Of a stretch of DNA of 64,000 nucleotides, positions 40,089 through 53,900 are shown piece by piece. Position 1 is the stretch's first letter. Every line of letters begins with the position of its first letter. A program made the translations under genes and the position numbers. The stretch is from contig NC_092702.1 in NCBI RefSeq assembly GCF_964275005.1, forward strand, positions 30,914,726 through 30,978,725. Direction: 5' to 3'. This DNA comes from Diadema setosum. Lineage: Eukaryota > Echinodermata > Echinoidea > Diadematoida > Diadematidae. The notes beneath the pieces are model-generated. The model was not told the origin of the DNA, made no database searches, and saw nothing but the letters and a program-made list of their open reading frames with translations.

Positions 40089-43000
40089 CTAAAATAAAGC
40101 ATAAGAACGATGCTATGTCATATGATGCAGAGTTAATAACTTGACAGTTCATTGTACCAGCACACAATGTCGCTAGTTTTGAACGGTTTTGACTGATTGT
40201 TCGTGGCAGCAATAGAAATGACGGAAAGAATAAAAAAGTGCTATCTTTACTTGAGTGAGGTTTATCGTTTGTATATCTTCCTCACCGAACTTCTCAAGGA
40301 AGAAATTACTGTAAGCCGATCTATTCAATTACTTTTGATAACTCTGCTGTCAGAAAAAAAAAAATCAGCAAAAAAAAATTCACATAGAGTGACTATTATG
40401 CCAACTGGTAGAGTTACTTATTAAATAAATGCGAAAAATAAGAAAAAAAGTAATTGGGCCCTACTGAAAACAATTTGGCATTGGCAACACGATTACGCCA
40501 GGGTGTCAACAAATCAAACGATATCTTATGTGCGGAGTGACGAATAAAGTCAAATGATGTTACTCACATGCTGTCTCAGTCGTTCCGTTGACAGGAGGGT
40601 CGCTCTCCGGACCAACCCCGTTATTGTTCACCGCCACGATGGCGAATTCGTATGTCGTGCCAGGAGTAAGTCCAGTCAGGTAATAGGACGACAGAGAGCT
40701 CGACACATTAACCACCTGTAAGTTCGTATTCCTTTCGTCCATGGGCCAGTACAAAATCTGTGAGTAGCGAAAAGACCGTAGCGGCGTTACTCATACGAGA
40801 AATGACGTTCAAATACGAAAGCGGCTTATATACTGTACAGGAATACATTGGTTATGAGATGAAGAATACTTACCATTGAAAGTTCCCATACCTCTGCATG
40901 ACGATATCAATATTAACCCTTCTCTTCCCTTCCCCTCCCCATCCCCCCAACCCCGTTACCGTTATTTCACAGTCTTACAATATCACGAGGCAATCCGGTT
41001 ATAGCAAAGTCCTCGGGACCAGCACTTTTCTTTGGTTATATCGAGATTTCGTTATGGCCAAACATTAAAGTATATATTGATGGTTACCTGATTTTTCACT
41101 TTGTTGTTAGGACAATCTCGTTATAATCTTCGTTACAACGGGAGCGTAATGTATCTTGTGCAGGAGTTGAAGTACAGTGTCGTTTGTCTGAAATAACGCG
41201 GGTCACGAATGGGTTAAGTCTTTGATTACCAGCATTCCCTTCATCATTGCTCTCGTGGGAAGTTTATTGTAACGACTGGCCATGTTGCTCGATACAGGCA
41301 GCTTCAAAAAAAAAAATAATGATACTTGTATCACCAACAAATAATATGAAATCACATTATCATGATGATTGATCACCTTTCAGTACAATAAGATAAGATA
41401 AATAGATCAAAACATTCCGCGGACGACAATGGAGGATCCCTTACACTGTATATGTTGACGTCCGAGTTCTGCTCGGATTGGGGTGTAACCCCCCAGGACA
41501 GCAGAGCAGCCGAAGGTCCTTTTACATCTGCGCTGAAGTCATTTGGATAAGAGGTTGGATCTGCAGGTTCATGGCACAGATGGAACGGAGACATTACAAG
41601 GGATGTTCACATATTCAATCGTTAATCTTGATTGAGTTCAATTATTCAGAGATATCCAGTGGGAAACAGCAGTAATTGTGAATTATCAAGTGAACTCAAC
41701 AATACTCTTTAAACATTTTTGACTCTTGTATTAGTAACATCGATATTACATAGCATCATGAATATAAAATGCATAAATTTTGCTTTGCTTTCTATCTTGT
41801 TAAGTTGTGTCTGTGTCATACCTACAAGGTTGAAGGTAAATCAGGCCTGTGTGGCTGTGATAGGGTCTTCTCATTGGTATCAGACTCGTTTTATGGCACC
41901 AGTACCAACGCTCAGCTCATTACGTTCACACCCACTGTAAACCGAGACACGGGGCATGCAGTCATTGGAATAAAGACAATGGATGCGACAAATGCTGCAC
42001 ACATATATACAGCTTACATATGTCTTGTTCGCAGATGTAGTACATGGCGGTGGAGCAGGTGACATCGTTGTAGCTGTTGGAGGTGTAGAGCTCGACGCAC
42101 TCCTCGCCAGAGTTGGCCCCGTCTGGCTGGCCGCTCAGCCAGTGCGAGCTCGTCACCGGCAACGTGAAATGTTCTGTCTCCCAGCGATAGACACCTGACA
42201 GGAGGAACGGGGATGAAAATGACAAAACGAGGATTTTTACAGAAATCAATTGTAATTGAAAAAGAAAGCACCGAACAATCGAAGTAGCTCTATACAGTAA
42301 ATCAGGATGATGTTTGCCCTTACTTGCTTGGTATAGGTCAGTTTGCTTTGCAAATACGGCACTAAATGAATAGCAATACACTAAAAAAGGGTTTTTATGT
42401 TTTGTATTCTGTCTTGAAAAAGGATATTTATCTAAAAGACCACACAAGAGATATCATGGGCATTATGTTGTTTCAAAGCAGAAGAGATAAATTCCTTTAT
42501 GAAATCAAGGAGATGGCATGTTGTTGGTCATTTCTGTTCTACAAGCGAGTATGACGAGTCTTACGCACGAGGGACATCAGGTGATCTGGTCACGTGTCCG
42601 AGACCACTCTTGGTGGTTCATTGAAGGGGAGGACCTTCTATATTTTGGGCATTCAACATAGCCATAATATCCCCATCATTTTAAAAGTGAACCCAACTCT
42701 AATCAACTCAACATTTGCTAAATTGTGTTTACAAGATCCAAAAATCGTCAGAGTTTTTGAGCATTCCCTAAAGACTGAACCGAATACGTATATTTCATTT
42801 TGGAAGGCAACAAAGCTAGTTCTGTATACCTTCACTGGAGATGTACGTTAATCCGATCCAGTGTCGCCTCGTGGAGAATCGGTATCGATAGTGATTGACG
42901 AGGAAGTTGAATTCCCGATCGCTCTCCACGGTCACGAGATCGGCTCCTTGATCCCTGCAGTAATCCTGAGCATCCGACCACGATCTCGTGTCCGATCCGA

Positions 43001-44950
43001 AGAGATAGCAGCTGTGGTCGTCCCAGGCCCAGTCGCTGCTACTGCAGAGAGGGTGTGTGGTGGGCTGCGCTATTGCCGAGGCGCCTGTTTGAGAAGAAAT
43101 ACGTACAAACAATCAACCAGGGCCACGGACAGATGGACCAGTGGACCAGAAGGGGTGTGTATTGTATACATTTGTAATGGTGTCCATGAAAATGTAGTCA
43201 GAAGTGTTTCATCAAAACTTCTGTTCACATTAGTTTCATACAATGTGTAGGACATGTAATTCTCAAAAGAATATGTCAAAATATCTTGATTGTCAGAGAA
43301 ATGAAGACCGTCCATTGTTTTGTCAAACAGGAATAAGTAAGGTAGTGCTTAGTGGACGACTATCAGTCCTATACCAGACATGTTTAGAAACTATAGTCAA
43401 CAACTCTTTGTAGAGTAGTTTTGTGGTTTACATCAAAATACTATCAGAGTTTCAAACTTCCGCTGCTTAGAAATGTCAAATCTCTCGGTTGGTGATCTTC
43501 TGTAATTATTTGAAATGCTACAAGGGTCCTTTCGAGGCTTGTAGATTCTTCTTGTGTTCTGGGCTTGTAATAACTGCACTGAAAGGCCTCTGGGCATTCC
43601 AGACGATCTATATAACTATACATCATGTATTACATAAAGATTATGAGCAGATAAATCAGTACTCTGAAAAAAACAAAACGAATACATGCTACGCTGAACA
43701 AGGATGATGATATGGAAGGCTCACGTAAGCAAGTAATAGGCCTAAAGCGATCTAATTACATTACAATACCACTTGCTTGACAATTTAGTTCACCTGTGTA
43801 GAACTCATGCATGCTTTCTTTTTTTGTTTTGCTCCCTCGAGCACCTAGTCATGCAATCATAATTATGTGAAGCTGCTACGTCATCATCCTTTTCATCGTG
43901 ATTTGTTATAAATTACAAAAAAAAAAACGTTATTCCTCATCCAATTCAACATTAATTCTGAATATCTGTATCAAGTATATCCAATTTAAATATGTTAAAG
44001 TGCAAAAGTCTAAAATCATCTGGAGGTCTCCTTTAATGTTCCTCTGTCCGAGATCTACTCACCAATCGCTGCCTTGCAAACAGCGGGGTACGTATTTTCC
44101 ACGCTGGTATCAATGTATTCATTACTCGCGTGGGTATACATGACGACGCCATTCTCCGAGTCGTCTCCGTTTGGTTCCCCGCTATGCCATCGCAGGTAGG
44201 TTACGTCATTACCCTCGGGGTCCTTCCATGTGCCTAAGTGAGAGAGGGAAGAGGAGGAATTGGTCATATTATGACGTCACAATATAATACATCGTCAAAG
44301 CATCCTTCAAGGTACTAGTATCCTTTTAAGTAACCATGTTTTGGCTTCAGTTTAACTACACACTTACCCATGAATATTCATGCAAGTAAGTCGTAACATG
44401 GTTATACCAGAGAAATGAAATCAAGGGTTCAGTCATGAACTAGGAACATTTCCAGCGGAGCGCTTCTCACTCATTGTCTCTCTCGGAGTGTCTCCAAATC
44501 TTTGCAAATGGATTCAGCAACATTAACAATTAGAATTTAGAACATAACGGTTGATATAATATATCTTTGCAATAATGCAACGACTAAATCTTAGTCGTTG
44601 CAAGAAAAGTCGACGGGTCAGGGCATAACTTTCCATGCTGTTATTCGTAAAACACCAATTCATAACCTGTTACAAAGGTACCACAATAACCATATTTGTA
44701 CAAAGTTGTGAAAACACTTTGGCTCGTCGAGGTTTATATCCCACCCCATCCTTCCCCAGCCAGCGCGCTTTCTTTTCGTTCCTTTAACTTTGCTGCTGCT
44801 GCAGTTTTTGTTTTATTTTTGTTATTATCATTATCATCATTATTGTCATCATCATTATCATTGTTATTACTACTATTATTATCATCACCATTATTATTAT
44901 TATTATTATTGCGTTGTTGTTATTATCATTATCATTATCATTATTATTGC

Positions 44951-44990
<40 letters not shown>

Positions 44991-47900
44991 ATTGCCAACC
45001 TTCTTCCTCAATGTCATTGAGGCCAATCCAGAAGACGTCTTCGGTGGGTAGAGACCAGCGAATAACTATCTTGGCAAAGTCATATTCATCATCGTCGGCA
45101 GGAGTAACAAGATGGCCTGGGGAAAACAAAAACAAGAAAGGAAAAGCAGAGTAATCATTTCTGATGAAAATAAAGAGAAACTTTTGAGATTCAATTCAAT
45201 GTTCAAAATGAGACTTATAAACACACACAATATTAGGTATACATGTGTTTGAGATAATTTTCTTTTTAAACAAACTTAGCTCTTCAAACAGGGGCTTTTA
45301 GTTTGAAATCATCTTGTAGGTCATAATTTGGGTTCATCCCACGAGACCCGACACCCACGAATCATACAGTCCATGAGTGCGACCTGGGCAAATAAACCTC
45401 ATAAGTTCGATACTACTTAGGCGTTTTTTGCGTAGTATCGAACTCATGAGCTGTGTAACTCGTGGGCCTATCATGATTGTTGTCGAACTCGTGGGCTGTA
45501 TAAATAGTGGGCTGTATGACTTGTGGGCTGTATAACTCGTGGGCTGTTTGACTCGTGGGTATCGGTCTCGTGACGTGCACCAATAATTTGAAGAGCAAAT
45601 CATCATTTCTAGATTCCTAGTTAGAAATCCTTACCTCCCTGCTCCTGGCAATACACTTCGGCGTCGTACCAGCTGAGAGAGGATTCCACGGGGAGGTAGC
45701 AGGCTGAGTTATATTCGGCCCATCCACTGTTACAGTTGTTTGTCTCTGAGGAGTAGCAATAAAAGCATGTTTACTTGGGTGCTGTTCGTTATTCAGAAGG
45801 TTCGTTATCCCGAAGGTTCTTTAATCCGAAACACACACTGAATTCCCTATACCTAGACGTTCGTTAATCCGAAAATAAAAAAACGGTTCGTTAATCCAAA
45901 CATTTGTGGCGTTATGCTGAAAGTTCTTTATTCCGATGGTCCGTGAATTCGAAAATGAAATAGGGTTCGCTATTCCGGAGGCTCGTTTATCCGAAAATGA
46001 AAAAGGGTTCGTTATTCCGAAGGTTTGTTAATCCGAAAATGAAATAGGGTTCGTTATTCCCAAGGTTCGTTGATCCGAAATGAAATAGGGTCCGTAATGA
46101 ACCTGCGGAATAACGAGCTTTGTTTCATTTTCGGATTTACGAACCTTCGGAATAACGAACCTTCTTTCATTTTCGGATTAACGAACCTTCGGAATAACGA
46201 ACCGTCAGAATAACGAACCTTCGGAATAACGAGATGTAACCGTTTACTTATGATGGAACACTGCATGGCAAACATGATTGTGTGTCGCAAAGTGTGGAAA
46301 CAAAAGCATAAAACCCTTTCTCTTTGCATCCGTAACTCTGTGTTCCTGTCACTCCCCTTTCCCTTTTCTTGTTTATGTCTCTGTGTATATAGAGTATACA
46401 TTCGCTACATTATGGAAAGATATATCAGATTTGAGATTTGTACGTTAAATTATGATTATATTATTTATCAAAGTCTGATGTTGCACCAATTTATAGTACA
46501 ACTTTTCTCGACAAATCTTATTCAGTTATTTTGATGAGCATTCCTTTAATGGCTCGATGAAAACTCTAACAATTTGATCTCTCATAGGTACACATTTGAT
46601 CAGTTTGTCGTCTCATTGACACCGAAATACTAGAGCTCCATGTTTGGAGCAAAGTTTCAACATCACATCACCGTCTCTTCAAATCTTTGTTCCCTTGATC
46701 AACATCCAAGTCGTTCTTGCAGTAATGGTTTATAATGATAATAGTAATGATAACAATAATTGACAGTACTTATATAGCGCATAACACAGAGTGATAATGT
46801 CCCTATGTGCTCAAAAAAGGAAAGATTATACAAAAACACACAATTTCAATAATATAATTCCAATTATATATCAACACTTCTTCATTCTTCGTTCTGGAAA
46901 GTAAGAATGTAAGTCATTTTCAGTTGAACTCGGTTGGTTGGTTTCAATGCCCAGAAACAAAATTATTCAGAATATGAATCCGCCGATATATCTCATACAT
47001 GTCGGAGTAAGCTTTGCGTTACCTGCTAATGGGTCTTCTTTTCGATCAACTGTCACAAAGGAAATTGAAGAGAAAATGAAGAGACAGGGAAGAGAAAACG
47101 AATGAGAGTAATCTAAAGACTTTTGTAATCAGAATGAGCAAAAATATCAGAATTAACGGTATGGTAAATAGGTCTGAACGCAAAGAACAAAGAGAGGTAT
47201 TAACCGCATCAGATTATCGTGGAAACAACAAATTGACAACATAAAATGCCGTTTCATAGGATTTAATGTGTATGGTGGTGCTAAATTCACCTGTTGCAAA
47301 CACAGATGTATGATTAACTGATGTACGTTTTGAAAACTTGTGCACAGTACAATTATTCTTACAGAGCTGCATACAATTATTGATCATAAATCTGTAGACT
47401 ACACTACCGGAGTTTCAAATAAATGACCAAGTAAATATCTCGTCATAATCCCTACTTCGAATGTTTGAATATAAAACACGATGCAAATTCAATTTTGAGT
47501 ATTTCACACGTAGGTAGAGGATCGTTGCACTCTGTTTTCATTTGAAACAATTCTACTTACAAATGCGAATGTATAAGTGGTAGGTGGAGTAGGTGGATGC
47601 GCTGGTAGTCTGATCATTCTCTTCGCTCAACCAGCAGGTGTTTGAAGATGGCTCGAAGTCAAACGATCGGCAGGTAAAGGTGGTTCGAGATGCGCACTCC
47701 GCTGCGCAGTCGTTCGGCGTGACGCTGTAGAGGACTTCGTTGTTGTAGCCTGAGATGGCCGCATCCTTGATGAACATGAAGTCCGTGCGAGATGTCACCA
47801 GAACTGTGAAGAAGAAGCATTTCATCAAAAAAAAAAGTGACGGTAGACTGTCCAAATGGATAATACAACAGATTCAGATACACTGCACGGTCTCTTGTCG

Positions 47901-50900
47901 GAATAACTGCTACATCAACTGACGTTAAACTTCTTTTACGAGCATTCTATTAAAGAATTTCATTCAAACACGACCTCGTCTCCACGTACCATTTTTTTCC
48001 ATGATAAAACAATGTCGTGTGTTAGAAAGTTCAAGAGCTCAAATCTTGAAGAAAGTTCCAAAACAAATGGAAATGGGCAACATATATGATATCATTGCAA
48101 CCCCATAAAGTTCATCCCAACGAACAACACAGCAGCTGCAAAATGGTGTAAGTCAGGCAAATAAATTTGTAACAGTAGCCACTTGGTAGCGGTACTAGTA
48201 AAAGTAATAAGTTCAATGCAGTCGATACAAAGGTTTATCAAACCAATCAAAAACTGTTTTCTTCTTCTTGTCTGAGTGATTGGTGCATTAGATAGTCAAT
48301 CCTTTAAAAATTTGTCGCATATAGAATGCAGATTTAATACAAGGAGTCAGGGGGAACACAACAAGCAATCGATAATATCTTTGAAATTATTTTGGCCGAG
48401 AATGAATTTCACAGACTTACAAGATTCGTCGCCCTTGCAGTAGAAGGGTTCAAGGGTTATGTAACCCTCTTCGCTACCGTCCCCGGTATCACCAAATCGA
48501 ATCTCGGTCACCGGTAAGGTTGTCTTGTCCGTTAGATATCCCTCGTCAGTTCGCCAAGTCGCATCGTTGTTGTTGCAGTTGCAAGCCTGTGAGTTTGTGC
48601 ACGTTCCTGCCAAATTATTATAGTAACAAGAATATAGCAGAAAGTTTTCACCGGATACATATCGGATAATTGGATGTATGGTATATGTAGATCTTATCTT
48701 GTTGGTTCGCATACTGACGACTCTTGATCACACAGAACATTGCGTGCACCCAAGATACTATGCATGGTTGCATTAAAAGTGTGTGCGAAGTGTTATCGGG
48801 TGGTAGACTGCGATTAAAGATATCCACTCAAAATGCTAAAGATAAAAAAGCCTTGACGCAGATGCCAACGACAATGATAATGATATCTAACCATCATTCT
48901 GATAAAGGAAATGATAATTACAAACAATATTATAACGAAGGTTGACATTGACGATGATAGCATTGGAACATGTGTGCTGAAGGCAATGATATACCAAATA
49001 GCTGTGGTTTAAACTTCCCGCGCTATTAATGTTGTCTGCGCATTTCAAACTATCGGTATTTGCAAAGCATGTAATATCTATCATTCATCTCCTCTGTCTT
49101 TCTCTGCCATACATCTTTGCATACATACACAAATATAAACACACACACGATTGCGGGTAAGGACACACAGCCACGGATGCTCATGCCATGCATAATATCA
49201 TACATGTTAAAACCTATACTCATTGATTACAGCTGAGAGGATATTCCTTCTTCGTTTGACAATTTTGACACTAATGACAACATAGAATCTACAAAACTAT
49301 GCAGACAGATGTTGACAGAGGGGGTAAAGATAGTGTGTAGAAAGAAAACAGCCTTAAAGTGACGCAGTCTTATTGTCAGAAATTTACCTGCAGTTCCGCA
49401 GCCACACTGGCCACTGTCCACGCCGGCGCCACCCCAATAGTTCTTGTAATTTCCGTCTCGGTCGTACCACGCGGTGTATCCCGAAACATAGGAGCCGTGG
49501 CACTCCCACTGCAGGAAGTCGTTGTGACGTCACAGAGAAGAAGTAGATGGTTTAACATTACCAAACTGCTCAAGGGAACTTGGTTTACCATGCATTAACT
49601 TTAATAGAATTTATCAAATCTCATACACGTCATAGGCAGCGGGTTAAACTAGCGAAAACTCGTGGTGACCCGCGTTGAAACATTCTATAAAGCAATTTCT
49701 TAGTTTCACTTTGCACATGAGCAGAAAATGATCATTTTTTTTTGCCATCAGAAACTTCTTTTTTTCTTCCACTGAGGTAAGCATCTGTGATGTAATGAAT
49801 ATTCATAAGATTCTTATAGATATATGCGGCTTAAAGGAAAATCCACCAGACAGCAACAAAGTCTTTATAAAAGCCCAGTATTTGGCAAGAACAGAAAATG
49901 TTTGTCATGAATGCAGAAACTCCGAATATGCCGCAGTTGTTGTTTTTTTTTCCACATCATATTATAATACTGATGTTTGCCTTTAGTATTCTGTTATTTT
50001 GATTTCATAGTGCATCAAACATGATAAGTCAGCTTTTAATACAGTGTATTTGAAATGAAAAGTACACATTGCTAGAAGATCAAAGTGTGGCTGATTTTAA
50101 TAGTGCGAAGCGTGCAGGCGTGATAGGCAAACCAGTGGAAACCCTACGTGATACCTTAATGTGCTGGTAGCATTCATTGCTGATGTCGGCGACAGTAGTG
50201 ACTTGGTCTGTGCTGAGCTTTTCGTAGCGGATTGACCGAGAGTAACTCAAGGCACTCTCGTGTCCGGAGATTCTTGATCGATACGCCTCATTGTGGGTGA
50301 AGGTAGTGATACCTTTGATGCAAACGACAACAAAGCATTCATTAATCAGTTCAGTCTGGTCCCGAGACTAACTCGGTCAATGCATGATAAAGTACGAAAT
50401 TATCTCTTATTTGAAACACTGCAGATAGGTGTTATGTGTCGTTGATTTTCTTCTGTAAGAGATGCTAAACCTAAACTCTTCTAATATTTCGAGTGATATA
50501 CATGTATATTCCATGCGGAGTTGGCTTGTCACCTTTACATATACAGTTTTACGATAAAGTTTGGAGGCGGTTTCCGTGATGAACTCGTGTGTTTCGATCA
50601 ATTTCAATCCAACATTTCGAGGGGGAAAAGACATACGAGTATACTGCTCGTATTCGGCTGGTTTGTTCAACGTTATGTGTCCAACTGTCCCAATGGCACA
50701 AGTCACAATAACATACTCAAATTATTGAATTCTTGTGTTGAGCTGTTTTAATTGCAACTGATTGACAAATTGCCTTTCCTAGCTCGACGTAAATAAACAC
50801 CGATCATTTAGTGGCATAGCAGAAGCCATGATAAAATAAGAGATTAAATGGCATGCACACATACGCTGAATAATCGGTGCTTATTTACGTCGAAGAAGGG

Positions 50901-53900
50901 TAAATTGTCAATGAGTTACAATAACAACGATAACCAACTCTAATTTCGTACAACATTCTTGCAAGTTGACCATGCTTCTCTACCACACTTGTCTTGGTTG
51001 AGAACCTACCCGTGTTTCCGTCGGATGACATGTCGCAGTAGACTCTGAAGGGGTCCACACCGTTGTTCCTCCCGTCAGGGTCTATGGTGAAGTACCCACT
51101 GGAGGTATAACCCTTCCGTTTCCATTCGGCACATGAAACTAAAAAATCGTACAAGAACATGGCGGACGATTGTGGTCATTCATAACGCTTGTACAAACCT
51201 TACTTTGCCGCCTTATTCTTTCTTGTCCACTGTCACATGGAACATGAAAGTAGTACCTCGCACATCGGAGACACATTCATTCAAACACATACTTGTTGAC
51301 AGTCATAAGTATTTCACGAGCAGCCGATTTTCATGTTTTCTCAGATGTCTTGAAATGTTAATAATGACAAATGACCTGTACTAAATTTTTTGTGTGTGTC
51401 TCGTTATAAATTAAACAAATGAAAATCATAAAACAAAGTAATCGAGAGGAAGCACTATAAAGCATATGAACATCCAGTTGTGTTATGTTACCATTGCCTT
51501 TCAATATAACACTTTAAAAGCAGCACCAATCACTATTTATATCATCCAGAATACCCAACGCTATAATGGCACATGAATACACACTCTGCTCCTACTCAGT
51601 AAAGGCTACGTAGCAAACTGTCATCCTTCCCCAAATGTGTGTTCGGCTTTATTTTGGAGCCATTTCCATGCTTCATGCTCAAGTTAACACGGGACCAACC
51701 ACTTTAGTCCCGTCCAAAGGACGGCACACAATGACAATGAAGTACCTTGCCCATCATAAGGAACACATAACATTGAACACGCGGAGTCTCCACATTATCT
51801 TAGAGTGGTGACGGTCGTCTGCCAAGCCATTGCAGCACCTCAGAAACTATTCATCTTCACAAATTTTTGTAGTTCGATGCTGTATATATTTATCTTGATA
51901 TTCATATTTATCAAATCATTATATTTATTGCTAACATTTCATTAATTATAGAACAAATGTATAGTGTTTCATATGAGCCTCATTCTAGTCATTTACCACT
52001 ATAAATTTCGGTTGGGCAATGATATCATTCCAAGTCTCTAAATTGTTAAATTTACATCTCATACCCCATGCGGCAAATGTTTGATTTTGAGAAGATCGGA
52101 GTATAAGATTTAAGTGTAGATTGGCAGATTTTGTATATTTCTGATTTTATAGTTTTATAATAATTACTGGTCCCATTTTATCTTTCTCTAACACAAGACA
52201 AACAATAGAATTTAGAGCTGCCAAATGACAGACCTCTCCTTTCCTTTTCTCCTTTCTACTGTCATAATATATCTCTATCCAAGTCATCCATCCCTCTTAT
52301 TTTCTTTCCAATGTGTATTACGTACGGGGCTGCACGTAAATAAAGCGACGCGTATGCTGTAGCCCCACTATATTATTCATTGCTGTATTGCTGATACGTT
52401 TTGCTATACATTGTGTAAAGGCAATGTAGAAAAAATACTTTGTTATACAACTATTGTTTATGTATATAATAAATGGCACGAACAATGTATGTATATATGC
52501 ATGAAAATGTACCATGATAATACAGAAACCATTCAAATCAAATCAAATCAAATCAAATCAAATTGATATGGACAAGATGTTACTTTCGGCAGCAAAATCA
52601 TCCACGGATTTTCAGTTTCAATTAATATCATTTCGACACGGTCACTCAGTTCAGCCAAAGACTGCTCTTCGGTGAGTCCGTGAGGTGGTAAACACAAATG
52701 AAAGTAACATAATACAGCATTTTATACTTAGTATACATAACATAAGAAAAAGAAACAAACACAATTATTATACACTGTAGATCAACGCCATATTCAAGAT
52801 TAATAAACTATGATACAAATTATCGGCTTCATTTTAGTAGACACAATTACTAAAAAAAAAAGAATACTACCATTTATACTGAAATAATTCCATAAGATTA
52901 CTTACGCATCAAAAAGAAGAAAAATTTTATATACACATGTGATAAATGAAAAAAAAAGTTGAAGGGTAAAAGAACTCGTCAACACGAGGTCCCAACGACA
53001 AGTGGCACATTTTCCTACCTGTGTTCAGCGGGTACTTGCAGATGTACCCGTAGGTAGACGAGCAACTTGCATCGTTCCAAGATCCATCTTCACTCCATCT
53101 CAAGACTCCACAGTGCTCCGTCCCTCCAGCTGAGAGATAATTATTTAGACAATAGAAACCATTATTACGTCATAAAGAGTTTTCTAACTGGCATAATGAG
53201 TTCACATGACCCTTTACTGTGCATTGATGTCAATAAATAAATATCTCACGAAAGAATAACGATATAGCATTTATAAAAACATTTTACAATGATAATGTTC
53301 CAGTACTACTGCAACACCTCCATGAGCTCTTGTGTCTTTGCTGGGAAAAAGGCCACGTACCCCAAGATATGCGTGATGCCAGTATCGTCACTGTCTACAA
53401 GAACAGGGGAGACCGCAGCAACTGCAACAACTATGGAGGCATCTCTCTCCTAAGTGTTGTGGGAAAAGTCTTCGCACGTGTAGTTCTGGCACGCCTGCAG
53501 AGTCTTGCCTCCCGGGTGTATCCAGAGTCACAGTGCGGCTTCAGGGAAGGCCGATCTACAGTAGACATGATCTTCTCACTACGCCAGCTCCAGGAGAAGT
53601 GCCGTGAGCAGCAAAAGCCGCTGTACATTGCCTTCATAGACCAGACGAAAGCCTTTGACCTGGTCAGCCGAAGTGGACTCTTTAGTCACCTGCAGAAGAT
53701 TGGATGCCCCCCGAGACTGCTCCAAATTATCATTTCCTTTCATGAGAACATGCAAAGGAGAGTCTGCTACAACGGGAGAACTTCTGATGCCTTCCCTGTG
53801 AATAGCGGTGTGAAGCATGGCTGTGTCCTCGCACCGACACTTTTTGGAATCTTCTTCTCCATGCTCCTTCAGTACGCCTTTGTTGACTGCACAGAGGGCA

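Noticed and set aside
44784-45026. Poly-Asn and poly-Ile/Tyr frames
   Set aside because: They are translations of ATT/GTT microsatellites in a lectin-gene intron, except for the real exon ending at 45000.
51690-51850. A possible third tRNA-SINE copy (ACCTTGCCCATCATAAGGAAC)
   Set aside because: The word resembles SINE bodies, but no A or B box could be found; too decayed to call.
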